From Flavobacteriales bacterium UBA1986 (GTDB lineage Bacteria > Bacteroidota > Bacteroidia > Flavobacteriales_G > Salibacteraceae), in assembly GCA_002336245.1 (NCBI GenBank), contig DDDG01000023.1, positions 98,526 through 162,525 of the forward strand: DNA of 64,000 nt, given 5' to 3'. The notes beneath the pieces are model-generated. The model was not told the origin of the DNA, did no database searches, and was given only the letters and a program-made list of their open reading frames with translations. Each line of letters begins with the position of its first letter. The first letter of the stretch is position 1. Position numbers and translations under genes: made by a program. Below are positions 35,820 to 43,954 of this stretch, in pieces.

Positions 35820-36653
35820 CTAGTTCTTCTTGAGGAACTCAACGGCCTTCTTCCAGGCATCGCCGGTTGCCTCTTCCGCATACTGCGGATTGCTTGGGTT
35901 TGCAAAAGCATGTTTCTCAGGATATGAAAAGGATTGCACCGATTTACCCAAGCTCTTTAAGTTCGCGTTGAAGTCTTCGACCACTTTAGGAGTAATCCAA
36001 GCATCTTGCTCTGCCCAAAGTCCGAGTACAGGACAATTCAAGGTTTTCAACCGTTCGATGTCCTTCTCAGGCATTCCATAATAGATGACGCAAGCTTTTG
36101 CTTGATCACCAGCCATCAAAGCTGTTTGCAGGCTCCAGCCTCCTCCAAAGCACCAACCGATGGTTGAAATGGACGCTTCTTTACCCACATAAGCCAAAGC
36201 AGAATTGATTAAACTTTCAATCCGAGGCTTCTTGGCAGCTTGCATGAAAGCTCCAGCTGAATCTCTCGACGATGTCACTTTTCCATCGTACAAATCGAGG
36301 CACAACACATTCACATTCAACTCTTTCGCAAGCTTCTCAGCTTCCCTTTGAATGTAATCGTTGAGTCCCCACCATTCATGAATCACAAATACCCAGTCCT
36401 TCTTCTCATTGCTTTTTATTTCAAAAGCGCGTCCGGATGGTTGGTTTTTAACGGCGTAATCGATCCACTTTCCACCACCGCTGTACTTATAGACCTTTGG
36501 TTCCTTGTGCGAACGACGAAAACTTTTGTCCTTGGCCAATTCTGCAAACTCGGTATTCGAATCGATGCTGCAACAACTGGCACTGCATTGTGCGTTTGAC
36601 TCAAGACTTATTGCCACAAGGAGTACAAGTAAGCTAAGCTTCAGGTTTTTCAT
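35820..36653 (-). CDS. Secreted dienelactone hydrolase family protein
   Basis: 277 residues. Signal peptide MKNLKLSLLVLLVAISLESN, then A-QC; a Cys-rich stretch CSASCCS follows it. The alpha/beta-hydrolase core has nucleophile Cys168 in IGWCFGGG, Asp217 in WAEQDAW and His248 in PEKHAF, the dienelactone hydrolase triad. WVFVIHEWWGLNDYIQREA is the family N-terminal motif. Probably periplasmic esterase-like; substrate unknown. Its start overlaps the PPK2 stop by 20 bases. Confidence 0.88.
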   Translation of the reverse strand: MKNLKLSLLVLLVAISLESNAQCSASCCSIDSNTEFAELAKDKSFRRSHKEPKVYKYSGGGKWIDYAVKNQPSGRAFEIKSNEKKDWVFVIHEWWGLNDYIQREAEKLAKELNVNVLCLDLYDGKVTSSRDSAGAFMQAAKKPRIESLINSALAYVGKEASISTIGWCFGGGWSLQTALMAGDQAKACVIYYGMPEKDIERLKTLNCPVLGLWAEQDAWITPKVVEDFNANLKSLGKSVQSFSYPEKHAFANPSNPQYAEEATGDAWKKAVEFLKKN

Positions 36654-37428
36654 CTTTCCAGGGGAGTTTATCCAATACGAATTGAATGCTTTTAATGCGC
36701 GCCATCATTTTGGAATTCGCTTGTACAATTTGCCAAGGGTTTTCCTCTGTGTTTGACACCTCAAACATGCGCTGCTTGTATTTCGTGTATTCGTCCCACT
36801 TTGAAGGGGCGTCGATGTCGTCCTGCGTCAACTTATGCTTTTTACGAGGATCTTTTTTCATGCGCTCCAAGCGATCGATTTGCTCTTCTTTCGAAATCGA
36901 GAAATAGAATTTAATCAAACGGATACCGCTTTCCGAGAGCATCCGTTCAAATACCGCCACTTGCGACATAAACTCTTCATAATCTGCTTGCGTGCAGTAG
37001 CCATTTACGGGTTCAATCACCGCTCGGTCGTACCACGAGCGATCAAAAATGACCAATTCTCCACCCATTGGCAGATGAGTCGTGTACCGTTGAAAATACC
37101 ACTGCGACTGTTCTTTACCTGTCCGCTTCGGCAAGGCCACCACTCGATACTCTCGCGGATTTAAGTGCTCGGTCATACGTCGGATGGCTCCACTCTTTCC
37201 TGCCATGTCCCTGCCTTCGAATATGACGATGACGCGCTTGTTGTTGGCTTGAATCCATTTCTGCATCTTGATCATCTCAATCTGCATTTTACGTAAACGA
37301 GATTCGTAGATCACCTTTTTAAGGGTTCTCTTGATGTTCACCTCTTTTGTACGCATCAAGTATTTCAATCCCAATTTGGAATTGAACAAACGCATGTCCT
37401 TCTCGCTGAGTTCTAGTTCATCCATCAT
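36634..37428 (-). CDS. Polyphosphate kinase 2 family protein (copy 1)
   Basis: 264 residues. Walker A: VIFEGRDMAGKSGAIRRMTE. Walker B: FDRSWYDRAVIEPV, with the lid region KDPRKKHKLTQDDID. PPK2 enzymes phosphorylate nucleoside mono- or diphosphates from polyphosphate; class I-like by motifs, but specificity is not certain. Cytoplasmic. The start overlaps the upstream PPK2 stop (ATGA-type overlap of 4 bases), so the pair is translationally coupled. Confidence 0.9.
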   Translation of the reverse strand: MMDELELSEKDMRLFNSKLGLKYLMRTKEVNIKRTLKKVIYESRLRKMQIEMIKMQKWIQANNKRVIVIFEGRDMAGKSGAIRRMTEHLNPREYRVVALPKRTGKEQSQWYFQRYTTHLPMGGELVIFDRSWYDRAVIEPVNGYCTQADYEEFMSQVAVFERMLSESGIRLIKFYFSISKEEQIDRLERMKKDPRKKHKLTQDDIDAPSKWDEYTKYKQRMFEVSNTEENPWQIVQANSKMMARIKSIQFVLDKLPWKDEKPEA

Positions 37429-38327
37429 CCGTCGATTTGGTAAATGCTTCTGTGAAAACGGTGAATTACATTCGGATCAGGATACAACACAATGTCGCTG
37501 TCTTCTTTTCCATCGTAATCAAAATGGGACAATAAATATCGAATGCTCTCCAAGCGAGCTTCCTTTTTGTTGTTGGTTTTTACGATGATCCACGGACTGA
37601 AAGAGGTATGTGTTTTACTGAACATTTCCTCCTTGTAGTGGGTGTAAGTGTCCCACAATTCTTGTCCTTTTTCATCCACCGGACTGAGCTTCCATTGTTT
37701 CAGTTCATTGTTCCGTCGGCGCGTAAATCGCTTGGCCTGCTCCTCTTTTGAGATGCTGAACCAGAATTTAATCACCGTTACATTGTCCTCAAAAAGCATG
37801 TGTTCAAATTCCGGAACCTGCCTCATAAAACGCTCGTATTGCTCTGTAGAGCAAAATCCCATCACAGGCTCTACAACCGCCCTGTTGTACCAGGATCGGT
37901 CGAAGAAAACCATTTCTCCCGGATTTGGCAGATTGCTCACATAACGACGAAAGTACCATTGACCTTTTTCAATTTCAGACGGCTTAGATAAGGCAACAAC
38001 ACGCATGGCCCGAGGGTTCAAGTGCTCGATGAATCTCCTGATGGAACCGCCCTTTCCTGCGGCATCTCTACCCTCAAACAAGATCGCAACGCGCCTACCC
38101 GTCTTTTCTACCCAGCGCTGAAGTTTGATCAACTGAATTTGTAGCTTCTTTAACTCTTCTTCATATGCCCAATAGTCTAGGAAGGACTGTGGGTTTACAC
38201 CTTTTTCTTTTAGGTGAAGCATCAACTGCTCTCGAGTGTGAAGACCCAGGATGTCCTCTTCGCTAAAAAGGCTGTTGGATTTAAGAATTGCTTTTTCTTC
38301 TGAAGTCATTGGCCGCAAATGTAACAT
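37425..38327 (-). CDS. Polyphosphate kinase 2 family protein (copy 2)
   Basis: About 300 residues. Walker A: ILFEGRDAAGKGGSIRRFIE. Walker B: FDRSWYNRAVVEPVMGF. The lid reads RRRNNELKQWKLSPVD. Start codons GTG 38330, ATG 38327 and ATG 38309 are all possible; I list 38327. It is about 45% identical to copy 1 by eye across the core, so the pair is an old duplication. The second copy could widen nucleotide range (for example ADP versus AMP), which is inference. Confidence 0.88.
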   Translation of the reverse strand: MLHLRPMTSEEKAILKSNSLFSEEDILGLHTREQLMLHLKEKGVNPQSFLDYWAYEEELKKLQIQLIKLQRWVEKTGRRVAILFEGRDAAGKGGSIRRFIEHLNPRAMRVVALSKPSEIEKGQWYFRRYVSNLPNPGEMVFFDRSWYNRAVVEPVMGFCSTEQYERFMRQVPEFEHMLFEDNVTVIKFWFSISKEEQAKRFTRRRNNELKQWKLSPVDEKGQELWDTYTHYKEEMFSKTHTSFSPWIIVKTNNKKEARLESIRYLLSHFDYDGKEDSDIVLYPDPNVIHRFHRSIYQIDG

Positions 38328-38403
38328 CACAGCTGAATTTTTTGCCTGACAATTCTCAGAGAAAGGAAAAGCTTAACAATAGCCCAAGTTCTCTTGATAT
38401 GTC

Positions 38404-38411
38404 TATTTTTC
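38404..38411 (+). promoter_or_regulatory. Candidate -7 element for kynA
   Basis: TATTTTTC, 17 bases before the kynA start; similar to the elements before tRNA-Arg and the YCF48-like gene. Weak match to TAnnTTTG. Confidence 0.3.
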
Positions 38412-38428
38412 GGGCTCAATAAAAGCGC

Positions 38429-39337
38429 ATGGAAAAACTGATCAAAGCTCTGCAAGAAAAATACGACGCACAGAATCAACCCATCGAGACCTACTTGAGC
38501 GGATTGCTGCATGCAAAGCCCATCAACTACTGGGACTACATTCAAGTCGATACTCTACTGAGCCTTCAACGCCCCCGTACCGACTTTCCCGATGAGATGA
38601 TTTTTGTAATCTACCATCAGTTGACAGAACTTCTGCTCAAGCTCATCAAGCATGAGCTGACTCAAATTACAGATCAAGAAGTAGATCAAAAATTCTTTGC
38701 TGAAAAAATCAGACGAGCAAATCGATACACTGAAATCTGCACGAATTCGTTCGACGTTATGGGCGGAGGAATGGAGCCGGAGCAATACTTAAAGTTCCGC
38801 GACACCCTAACTCCAGCTTCCGGTTTTCAATCTGTTCAGTTTCGAGAAATAGAAATCATCACCTCTCCTTTGCACAACCTACTCAGTCATCGCTACAAAG
38901 AAGAACTCGCAGATTCTGATGACATCGACGAGCTGATGCAGCATATGTACTGGCAAGAGGCAGGAACCAATCGCAAAACGGGCGAAAAGTCTGTTCTTCT
39001 CAGCGTTTTTGAAAAGAAGTACTTGGCTCACCTTACGGATATGGCTGAAGTCTATTGGTCGAAGAGCGTGTACCAAAAAGCCCTTCGCTTGAAAGAGTCT
39101 GGAGAGATGACCGACGAGCTGGTCAAGGAGCTGCGAGAGCACGACCAGCTGTTTAACGTAGGCTGGCCTAAAGTTCATTTGCGCACTGCCGAGGTTTACC
39201 TCGAACACGGACAAGAAGTGAAAGCCGCTACTGGTGGCTCTGAATGGAAACGTTACCTACACCCCAAATACCAACGTCGCATCTTTTTCCCATTCCTGTT
39301 GACCGAAGAAGAGTTTAAGAATTGGGGCGAGGATTGA
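38429..39337 (+). CDS. kynA: Tryptophan 2,3-dioxygenase
   Basis: Haem enzyme opening the indole ring of tryptophan to N-formylkynurenine, the first step of the kynurenine route; cytoplasmic. 302 residues. Family motifs: INYWDYIQVDTLLSLQ, DEMIFVIYHQLTELLLKLIK (the HQ lies in the substrate pocket), and ATGGSEWKRYLHPKYQRRIF near the C-terminus. No other kynurenine-pathway gene lies in the window. The stop codon is the first base-triplet of an inverted-repeat unit. Confidence 0.92.
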   Translation: MEKLIKALQEKYDAQNQPIETYLSGLLHAKPINYWDYIQVDTLLSLQRPRTDFPDEMIFVIYHQLTELLLKLIKHELTQITDQEVDQKFFAEKIRRANRYTEICTNSFDVMGGGMEPEQYLKFRDTLTPASGFQSVQFREIEIITSPLHNLLSHRYKEELADSDDIDELMQHMYWQEAGTNRKTGEKSVLLSVFEKKYLAHLTDMAEVYWSKSVYQKALRLKESGEMTDELVKELREHDQLFNVGWPKVHLRTAEVYLEHGQEVKAATGGSEWKRYLHPKYQRRIFFPFLLTEEEFKNWGED

Positions 39338-39362
39338 TGTGAGAATGTGAGAAATAGCCAAT
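39334..39362 (+). repeat. 29-bp repeat, left copy, at the kynA stop codon
   Basis: A 29-base unit beginning TTGATGTGAGAATGTGA and ending TAGCCAAT. Its inverse lies at 40323-40351 with 27 of 29 bases matching. It begins at the kynA stop codon. Confidence 0.85.
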
Positions 39363-39365
39363 GTG

Positions 39366-39391
39366 GAAATGAGGAAATGAGGAAATGTGAG
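39366..39391. repeat. Octamer tandem repeat (GAAATGAG)n
   Basis: GAAATGAG twice exactly, then GAAATGTGAG. Relatives occur at 40022-40070 and 63676-63916. Confidence 0.8.
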
Positions 39392-39404
39392 AATTTGATT
39401 TTTC

Positions 39405-40025
39405 ATGGGAGAATCTCTTACTTCAGCAGTTGAGCTTTTTGACAAACATGCCGATCTCTATGCGGAGAAGTACATGGATGTTTCTCGTTACCAAGAAGGT
39501 TTTGACAAGCTTCTAAAACTGCTTCCAAAAAAGGCCCAGCTACTCGAGGTGGCTTGCGGACCTGGAAACAACGCTCGACACCTCTTAGATCGTCGTCCAG
39601 ATTTGGACTTCCACGCAACTGATTTGTCGGAAAAGATGTTGGCCATCGCTGCGCGGAATCTTCCTGAGGCAGAACTCAAATTAGCCGATGCTCATAAACT
39701 CAATGCCATTGGAACAGGCTATGATGCTTTGATTGCAGCCTTCATCTTCCCCTACTTCGACAAAGAAGAATGTTTGTCTTGGATTCAAGAATCCACAAAA
39801 GCCTTGAAGCAAAATGGCCTTTTGTACATTAGCACCATGGAAGGAAACTATGCGGATTCTGGATTGGTTCGATCTTCGAAAGGTGATGAGCTCCTCACCT
39901 ACTATTACGACGAGAGTTTCTTAACTACTGTCTTGAAAGAACATGGATTTGAAGTTCTATTCAAAGAACGCGTCAAGAATGAGAATGGATTCGATTTGAT
40001 CTTGTTGGCTCAGGCAATGCAGTAA
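39405..40025 (+). CDS. Class I SAM-dependent methyltransferase
   Basis: 206 residues. Motif I LLEVACGPGNNARHLLDRRP, then FHATDLSEKMLAIAARNLPE, and DALIAAFIFPYFDKEE. The acceptor is unknown; it resembles general small-molecule methyltransferases. The gene and its flanks lie between the two 29-bp inverted repeats. No promoter could be singled out. Confidence 0.82.
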   Translation: MGESLTSAVELFDKHADLYAEKYMDVSRYQEGFDKLLKLLPKKAQLLEVACGPGNNARHLLDRRPDLDFHATDLSEKMLAIAARNLPEAELKLADAHKLNAIGTGYDALIAAFIFPYFDKEECLSWIQESTKALKQNGLLYISTMEGNYADSGLVRSSKGDELLTYYYDESFLTTVLKEHGFEVLFKERVKNENGFDLILLAQAMQ

Positions 40026-40354
40026 TGTGGAAATGAGAGAATGTGGAAATACGGGAATTTGAGAATGATCTAATTTGGGGTTTCTCCTCGATTGAACTAT
40101 CTAGCTCTTTTCTGAGTTCTTTTTACTGTAGAAATGATGCTGTTGTTTTCATTCTGCACCAAACTAATAGAATGAAGCTCTCTGATAATTGACGAATAAG
40201 TCCATTCGTTCAAATCGAATGAATGTCAAGCCCAAGAATATTCAGTAACAGATTATGAGAACAAGTCGAATTGTAGAGTCTTCATACGGCCGAAGCCAGC
40301 ATTATCAATCTAAAGGTGATCAATTGGCTAATTTTCACATTCTCACATCAAGGC
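40026..40354. other. Gene-free intergenic stretch with repeat relics
   Basis: Starts with repeat-like ATGTGGAAATGAG text, holds a small palindrome CATTCG...CGAATG (40203-40221), and ends in the right 29-bp inverted repeat. No coding frame of more than about 60 codons has any recognisable content. Confidence 0.6.
40323..40351 (-). repeat. 29-bp repeat, right (inverted) copy, just after the TPR gene stop
   Basis: Reverse complement reads TTGATGTGAGAATGTGA...TAGCCAAT, matching 39334-39362 at 27 of 29 bases. It lies 3 bases past the stop of the minus-strand TPR gene, so each copy follows a gene's stop in the same sense orientation. Confidence 0.85.
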
Positions 40355-40684
40355 CTACCAAGCGCCATCGAAGTCCTCGTCCAACATCAAAAGAGATTCA
40401 GTCAACTCTCCTAAAGCCTTCTCATCTTTTTTCTCCTTAGCTATCACACGACCTTTTCTGTAAACCGCAATGGCCTTTTTTACGCGATCTGTTTCTTCGT
40501 AAAGTTGACCCAGTTGGTAATAAGCTCCTAGATACGTCTTGTCCAACTCAATGATGCGTTCAAGTAAGTCAACGGACTTGGCGATCTCACCAATCTTTCG
40601 ATACTCAAGGGCTGCTGCGTAATTCAAGAAGACATCCTTCTTGTTCTTCTTGAGCATTTCCTCTATGAGTTCGAGTCGTTCCAT
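40355..40684 (-). CDS. Small TPR protein
   Basis: 109 residues forming about two and a half TPRs: FLNYAAALEYRKIGEIAKSV, LGAYYQLGQLYEETDRVKKA. No signal or membrane segment, so cytoplasmic; likely a protein-interaction adaptor. Function unknown. A 29-bp repeat copy directly follows the stop. Confidence 0.75.
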   Translation of the reverse strand: MERLELIEEMLKKNKKDVFLNYAAALEYRKIGEIAKSVDLLERIIELDKTYLGAYYQLGQLYEETDRVKKAIAVYRKGRVIAKEKKDEKALGELTESLLMLDEDFDGAW

Positions 40685-40734
40685 CCAGCTAAATTAGTCT
40701 CATCGAAAATATAAAATAAAGGCAGAAGCCAAGC

Positions 40735-42972
40735 CTATTTCAAGAGCTCATCTAAGCTTTTTAACACACTTTGGTTGTGCCTCGTGTTCCACGACTTTAG
40801 AATGGTATTCTTCTCTTTTTTTGACAGGTGCCAACTCAGAGAAACTCGCTCATCTTCTCCTGGATCCATTTCAAAACTCAGAACATCCAAGGGCACCTTC
40901 AATTGCTTTTCCAGCATGCCTTTGTGCTCCTCCTGATTGTATTCTTGAATGTTGACCCAGTTGTTGTAAAATCCTCCAAGAGGACTCCCAAGTGATTCAA
41001 ACAAACTCAATCTTGGGTTGCTGCGAATTCGAATTTCACCCACAAGGTCGCGCACTTGAAGTATCACTACTCCTGAGGTATTCTCTTCTATCCATTCCTG
41101 GAAATTCAAGATGTACTGCATCGAGGAAATGAATCCGAAGTTATCCCTCAAGCCAGCATCTGCCATTTCCACCTCAGGACTGGTTGGCAAACTCGCATTG
41201 GGAAATACATAAGGGAAGGTTGCACTCACGCGAATGATGGAACTCAATTTGGCTTTGCCCGGATTCGCTTCCGCCAAATACGACTGCATATCAATCGACT
41301 CCAGAATCGCTCCTTTTGTCCCCTTCGACGGTTTTGTTAGAACTGCATAGGAGCGACTTCCCGCAAAAAGCCTTCGCCCATCATTGTTGATTGTTGGTGC
41401 GAAGAGAAAAGAAGGTGTTTCAGACTCAATTTCTGGTAGGCGATAGTCTTCCATTCGTTTATCAAGAAAGCCGACTAGGTTCTTATTTAGAACACGTTCA
41501 AAAGCAGAGCCGCGGTCTTTAATGTACGACTGTCCGTCCAATTCAAAAGTTTGCCATCGTGGAAAGATGTCGTTTACTGCAATGGTGAAGGTCACGGCAT
41601 TCAATAAATCGGAACCCACTCGATTGCGCGCAGCCCTGCTGTAGGCGTTTTCACCGCGCATTTTAAGTTCCCGCAAATAAGCAGCCCCAATCATTCCGCC
41701 CGATGAGCCTGAAAGCAAATGCGCTTGTTTGTAGAGCTGTCCTTTAAGCAAACTGTCGGACATCTGTAAACTGTAGAAAGTCCAAAAGGCAGAACGGAGA
41801 CCACCACCACTCACATTGATCAATAAGAGTTTAGGCTTTTCGTTCGATTGCTTGGCTTTCCAGTTGTTTAAGACTTGCAGTTCTTGCTGGTAGCTGGCAT
41901 TTCGAAGTTCTACCGAATCGCTGAAGGCTTGAATGCGTTCGTTGGTATATGGGATTTCAACATCGTCGTACTTCAGACCATAAATGGAACTCCTGTACTG
42001 AAAGACACCGTATTGAGATAGAGTGTTAATCAAAAGAAGAATAAGAATCATGAACAGCGTCGACCAGGATTTAAACCAAGTGTAGGTGGCTCCACTGATT
42101 AAGAGCAGTATGGTAAACACCAGAAAGATGCTTGAGCCAGCCGGAATCATGAAGAAATCGACGTCGTGAAAGAGCGCCGAAGTGAGTATGATTGCCAAGA
42201 CGACCAACTCAAATAGAGTAGCATTGATGTGATTTTTTGAGAACACATCGAGCAATATTTTGATGTTGTAGTGGTTGCTTGATCTGGCTAATTCAATTTT
42301 GAAGGGATGTGCCATGTAAGTTTTAATCTTCCAACCTTCCTCCTTCGTCTTGAGGAGCCTGTACCACATATTGTTTCGTCCGAAGAGCTGCCCCGCTGGC
42401 TGGATTTTAGGCTTGTTCTGAGGTTTTTGATTCTCAACGAACTTCAGAATGCCTTTGTCGGTTCGAAGGAAATAGAAGACCGTGCTCGCAATGAGAATAG
42501 CGCAACCAAGCAGATAGGAAAGAAGGTTTAAAGCTACTGTCTGCGTATCTTCCAACTCACGCAGCACCTGTTCGTCCCACATGAGCCACATGTGATTCAC
42601 GATGAATATTATTGGAATCAAGCTGTTGTTGAGGGAAAACTTATAGAAGGGATTCGACATCGTGGCTATCACCGGAAATCGAAAGCCGTTTATGATGTAG
42701 TTCGTGATGTGATAGGCAATGACAAACCCCCCAACACTCAGTCCGAGAATGAGGTGAGAGAGCATGCCCGAATTGTCCAAATACTCGGGGAAAAGCATCA
42801 AACTCCTGAGTCCATAGTTGGCTCCCAAGCCGCCGTTGATCAGCATGAACAGAAGTACCCAAAGTATGAGCGTTGTGTAATTGCGCTTCAGTTGAGCAAC
42901 AATTAGTTGGAAGGGAAAGAAGAATACAATCCTCTTTATCCATTCCTTTGGTGTCAGTTTTGTTGGTGTCAC
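40735..42972 (-). CDS. Membrane-anchored patatin-like phospholipase
   Basis: About 745 residues from a GTG at 42972, chosen because upstream codons overlap the divergent gene and have no coding character. The N-terminal half carries several membrane helices (for example TTLILWVLLFMLINGGLGAN; ILIASTVFYFLRT). The C-terminal patatin domain has oxyanion loop NVSGGGLRSAFW, nucleophile Ser about 422 in GSSGGM, and Asp about 604 in MADAGLRDN. It should hydrolyse membrane or glycerol lipids from the inner leaflet; the side of the membrane is inference. Confidence 0.85.
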   Translation of the reverse strand: MTPTKLTPKEWIKRIVFFFPFQLIVAQLKRNYTTLILWVLLFMLINGGLGANYGLRSLMLFPEYLDNSGMLSHLILGLSVGGFVIAYHITNYIINGFRFPVIATMSNPFYKFSLNNSLIPIIFIVNHMWLMWDEQVLRELEDTQTVALNLLSYLLGCAILIASTVFYFLRTDKGILKFVENQKPQNKPKIQPAGQLFGRNNMWYRLLKTKEEGWKIKTYMAHPFKIELARSSNHYNIKILLDVFSKNHINATLFELVVLAIILTSALFHDVDFFMIPAGSSIFLVFTILLLISGATYTWFKSWSTLFMILILLLINTLSQYGVFQYRSSIYGLKYDDVEIPYTNERIQAFSDSVELRNASYQQELQVLNNWKAKQSNEKPKLLLINVSGGGLRSAFWTFYSLQMSDSLLKGQLYKQAHLLSGSSGGMIGAAYLRELKMRGENAYSRAARNRVGSDLLNAVTFTIAVNDIFPRWQTFELDGQSYIKDRGSAFERVLNKNLVGFLDKRMEDYRLPEIESETPSFLFAPTINNDGRRLFAGSRSYAVLTKPSKGTKGAILESIDMQSYLAEANPGKAKLSSIIRVSATFPYVFPNASLPTSPEVEMADAGLRDNFGFISSMQYILNFQEWIEENTSGVVILQVRDLVGEIRIRSNPRLSLFESLGSPLGGFYNNWVNIQEYNQEEHKGMLEKQLKVPLDVLSFEMDPGEDERVSLSWHLSKKEKNTILKSWNTRHNQSVLKSLDELLK

Positions 42973-43000
42973 TATATAGTTAACGAGAAAAATCCCACTT

Positions 43001-43954
43001 ATGGTTGAAGCTTTCCAATCTCCTTCGCAAAAGGTAATACAGGGCTTCCATTTTGCACTCATTGTTCTCTTAATTAGTCCACTTTTTGGATGTTCTACCA
43101 ACCGCATTCTCGAGCGCAGCTCTTCTACCAGTCCCGATTGGATGTTTGGTGTCGAAAAGAACTACATCATCACCAGCGGAAAAGGAAGCACGCATGAAGA
43201 GGCCAAGCTCTCGGCAATGAACAACCTGAAGGAGGCCATCGTCAACTCCGTTGCGGTACAAGTGAACTCAAGCACCAATTACAACACTTCAGAAAGCACC
43301 GAAGAGAGTCAAGAATTCATGGAGGTGTATGAGAACAACTTGGAAGTCAATTCCGAGTACTTCGAACCTTTGAAAGGCATCTCTGTATTGAAAGCCGAAG
43401 ACTTCTATTGGGAAAAGAAAAGGGAAAACGGACAAAGCCTGGTGCACTACCACATCAAATATCCATTCAGCGATGCTCAGCTGAGTACCCTCATTCGAAA
43501 TTTTGAAAGTTTGAGCAGTGAATTGGAGTCTCAGATTCGGGCCATATCGATTGAGGCTGGAACCTATAAATCCGTGGAAGAGTTGATCGAGAACATCCGG
43601 CAACTGGAGTATCTGAAAGAGGTTTCTCCCAAATCCAAGAAAAAGGCGGCGGCAAACAAGATTGAAAGTCTGGAGGGAATCTTCTTCGACGTGAACATCC
43701 GACAGCTGGATCAAACCAGAGGTTCATTCACCTACGGCCTATTCCTTTACGGCGATCCCATCAACACCAATAAGCTTCCTGAAATAAGCTCTTCTTGTCC
43801 AATTCGCATTGAAAACGTACAGTCGTTCCAAGACAAGAATGTTGTGGAGTACAAGGATGAAGGTTGTGACAATGTCGATGAGCTGAAACTAAAAGTACTC
43901 TACCGCTACGCAGATTATAAATTGCAGCGGAGTTTCTACCTCCCTACCAACTAG
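43001..43954 (+). CDS. LPP20-like lipoprotein
   Basis: 317 residues. Lipoprotein signal with lipobox LFGC (about Cys 31). DWMFGVEKNYIITSGKGSTH and AKLSAMNNLKEAIVNSVAVQ match the LPP20-like domain (about residues 40-160), as in the 27058 gene. A coiled-coil-like mid-region and an extra C-terminal domain (IRQLDQTRGSFTYGLFLYGD) follow. Outer-membrane or periplasmic; function unknown. Starts 28 bases from the patatin start on the other strand; ends in CTAG shared with ftcD. Confidence 0.75.
   Translation: MVEAFQSPSQKVIQGFHFALIVLLISPLFGCSTNRILERSSSTSPDWMFGVEKNYIITSGKGSTHEEAKLSAMNNLKEAIVNSVAVQVNSSTNYNTSESTEESQEFMEVYENNLEVNSEYFEPLKGISVLKAEDFYWEKKRENGQSLVHYHIKYPFSDAQLSTLIRNFESLSSELESQIRAISIEAGTYKSVEELIENIRQLEYLKEVSPKSKKKAAANKIESLEGIFFDVNIRQLDQTRGSFTYGLFLYGDPINTNKLPEISSSCPIRIENVQSFQDKNVVEYKDEGCDNVDELKLKVLYRYADYKLQRSFYLPTN

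Noticed and set aside
39334..40351. Insertion sequence bounded by the 29-bp inverted repeats
   Set aside because: The enclosed gene is a methyltransferase, not a transposase, and no target-site duplication was seen.
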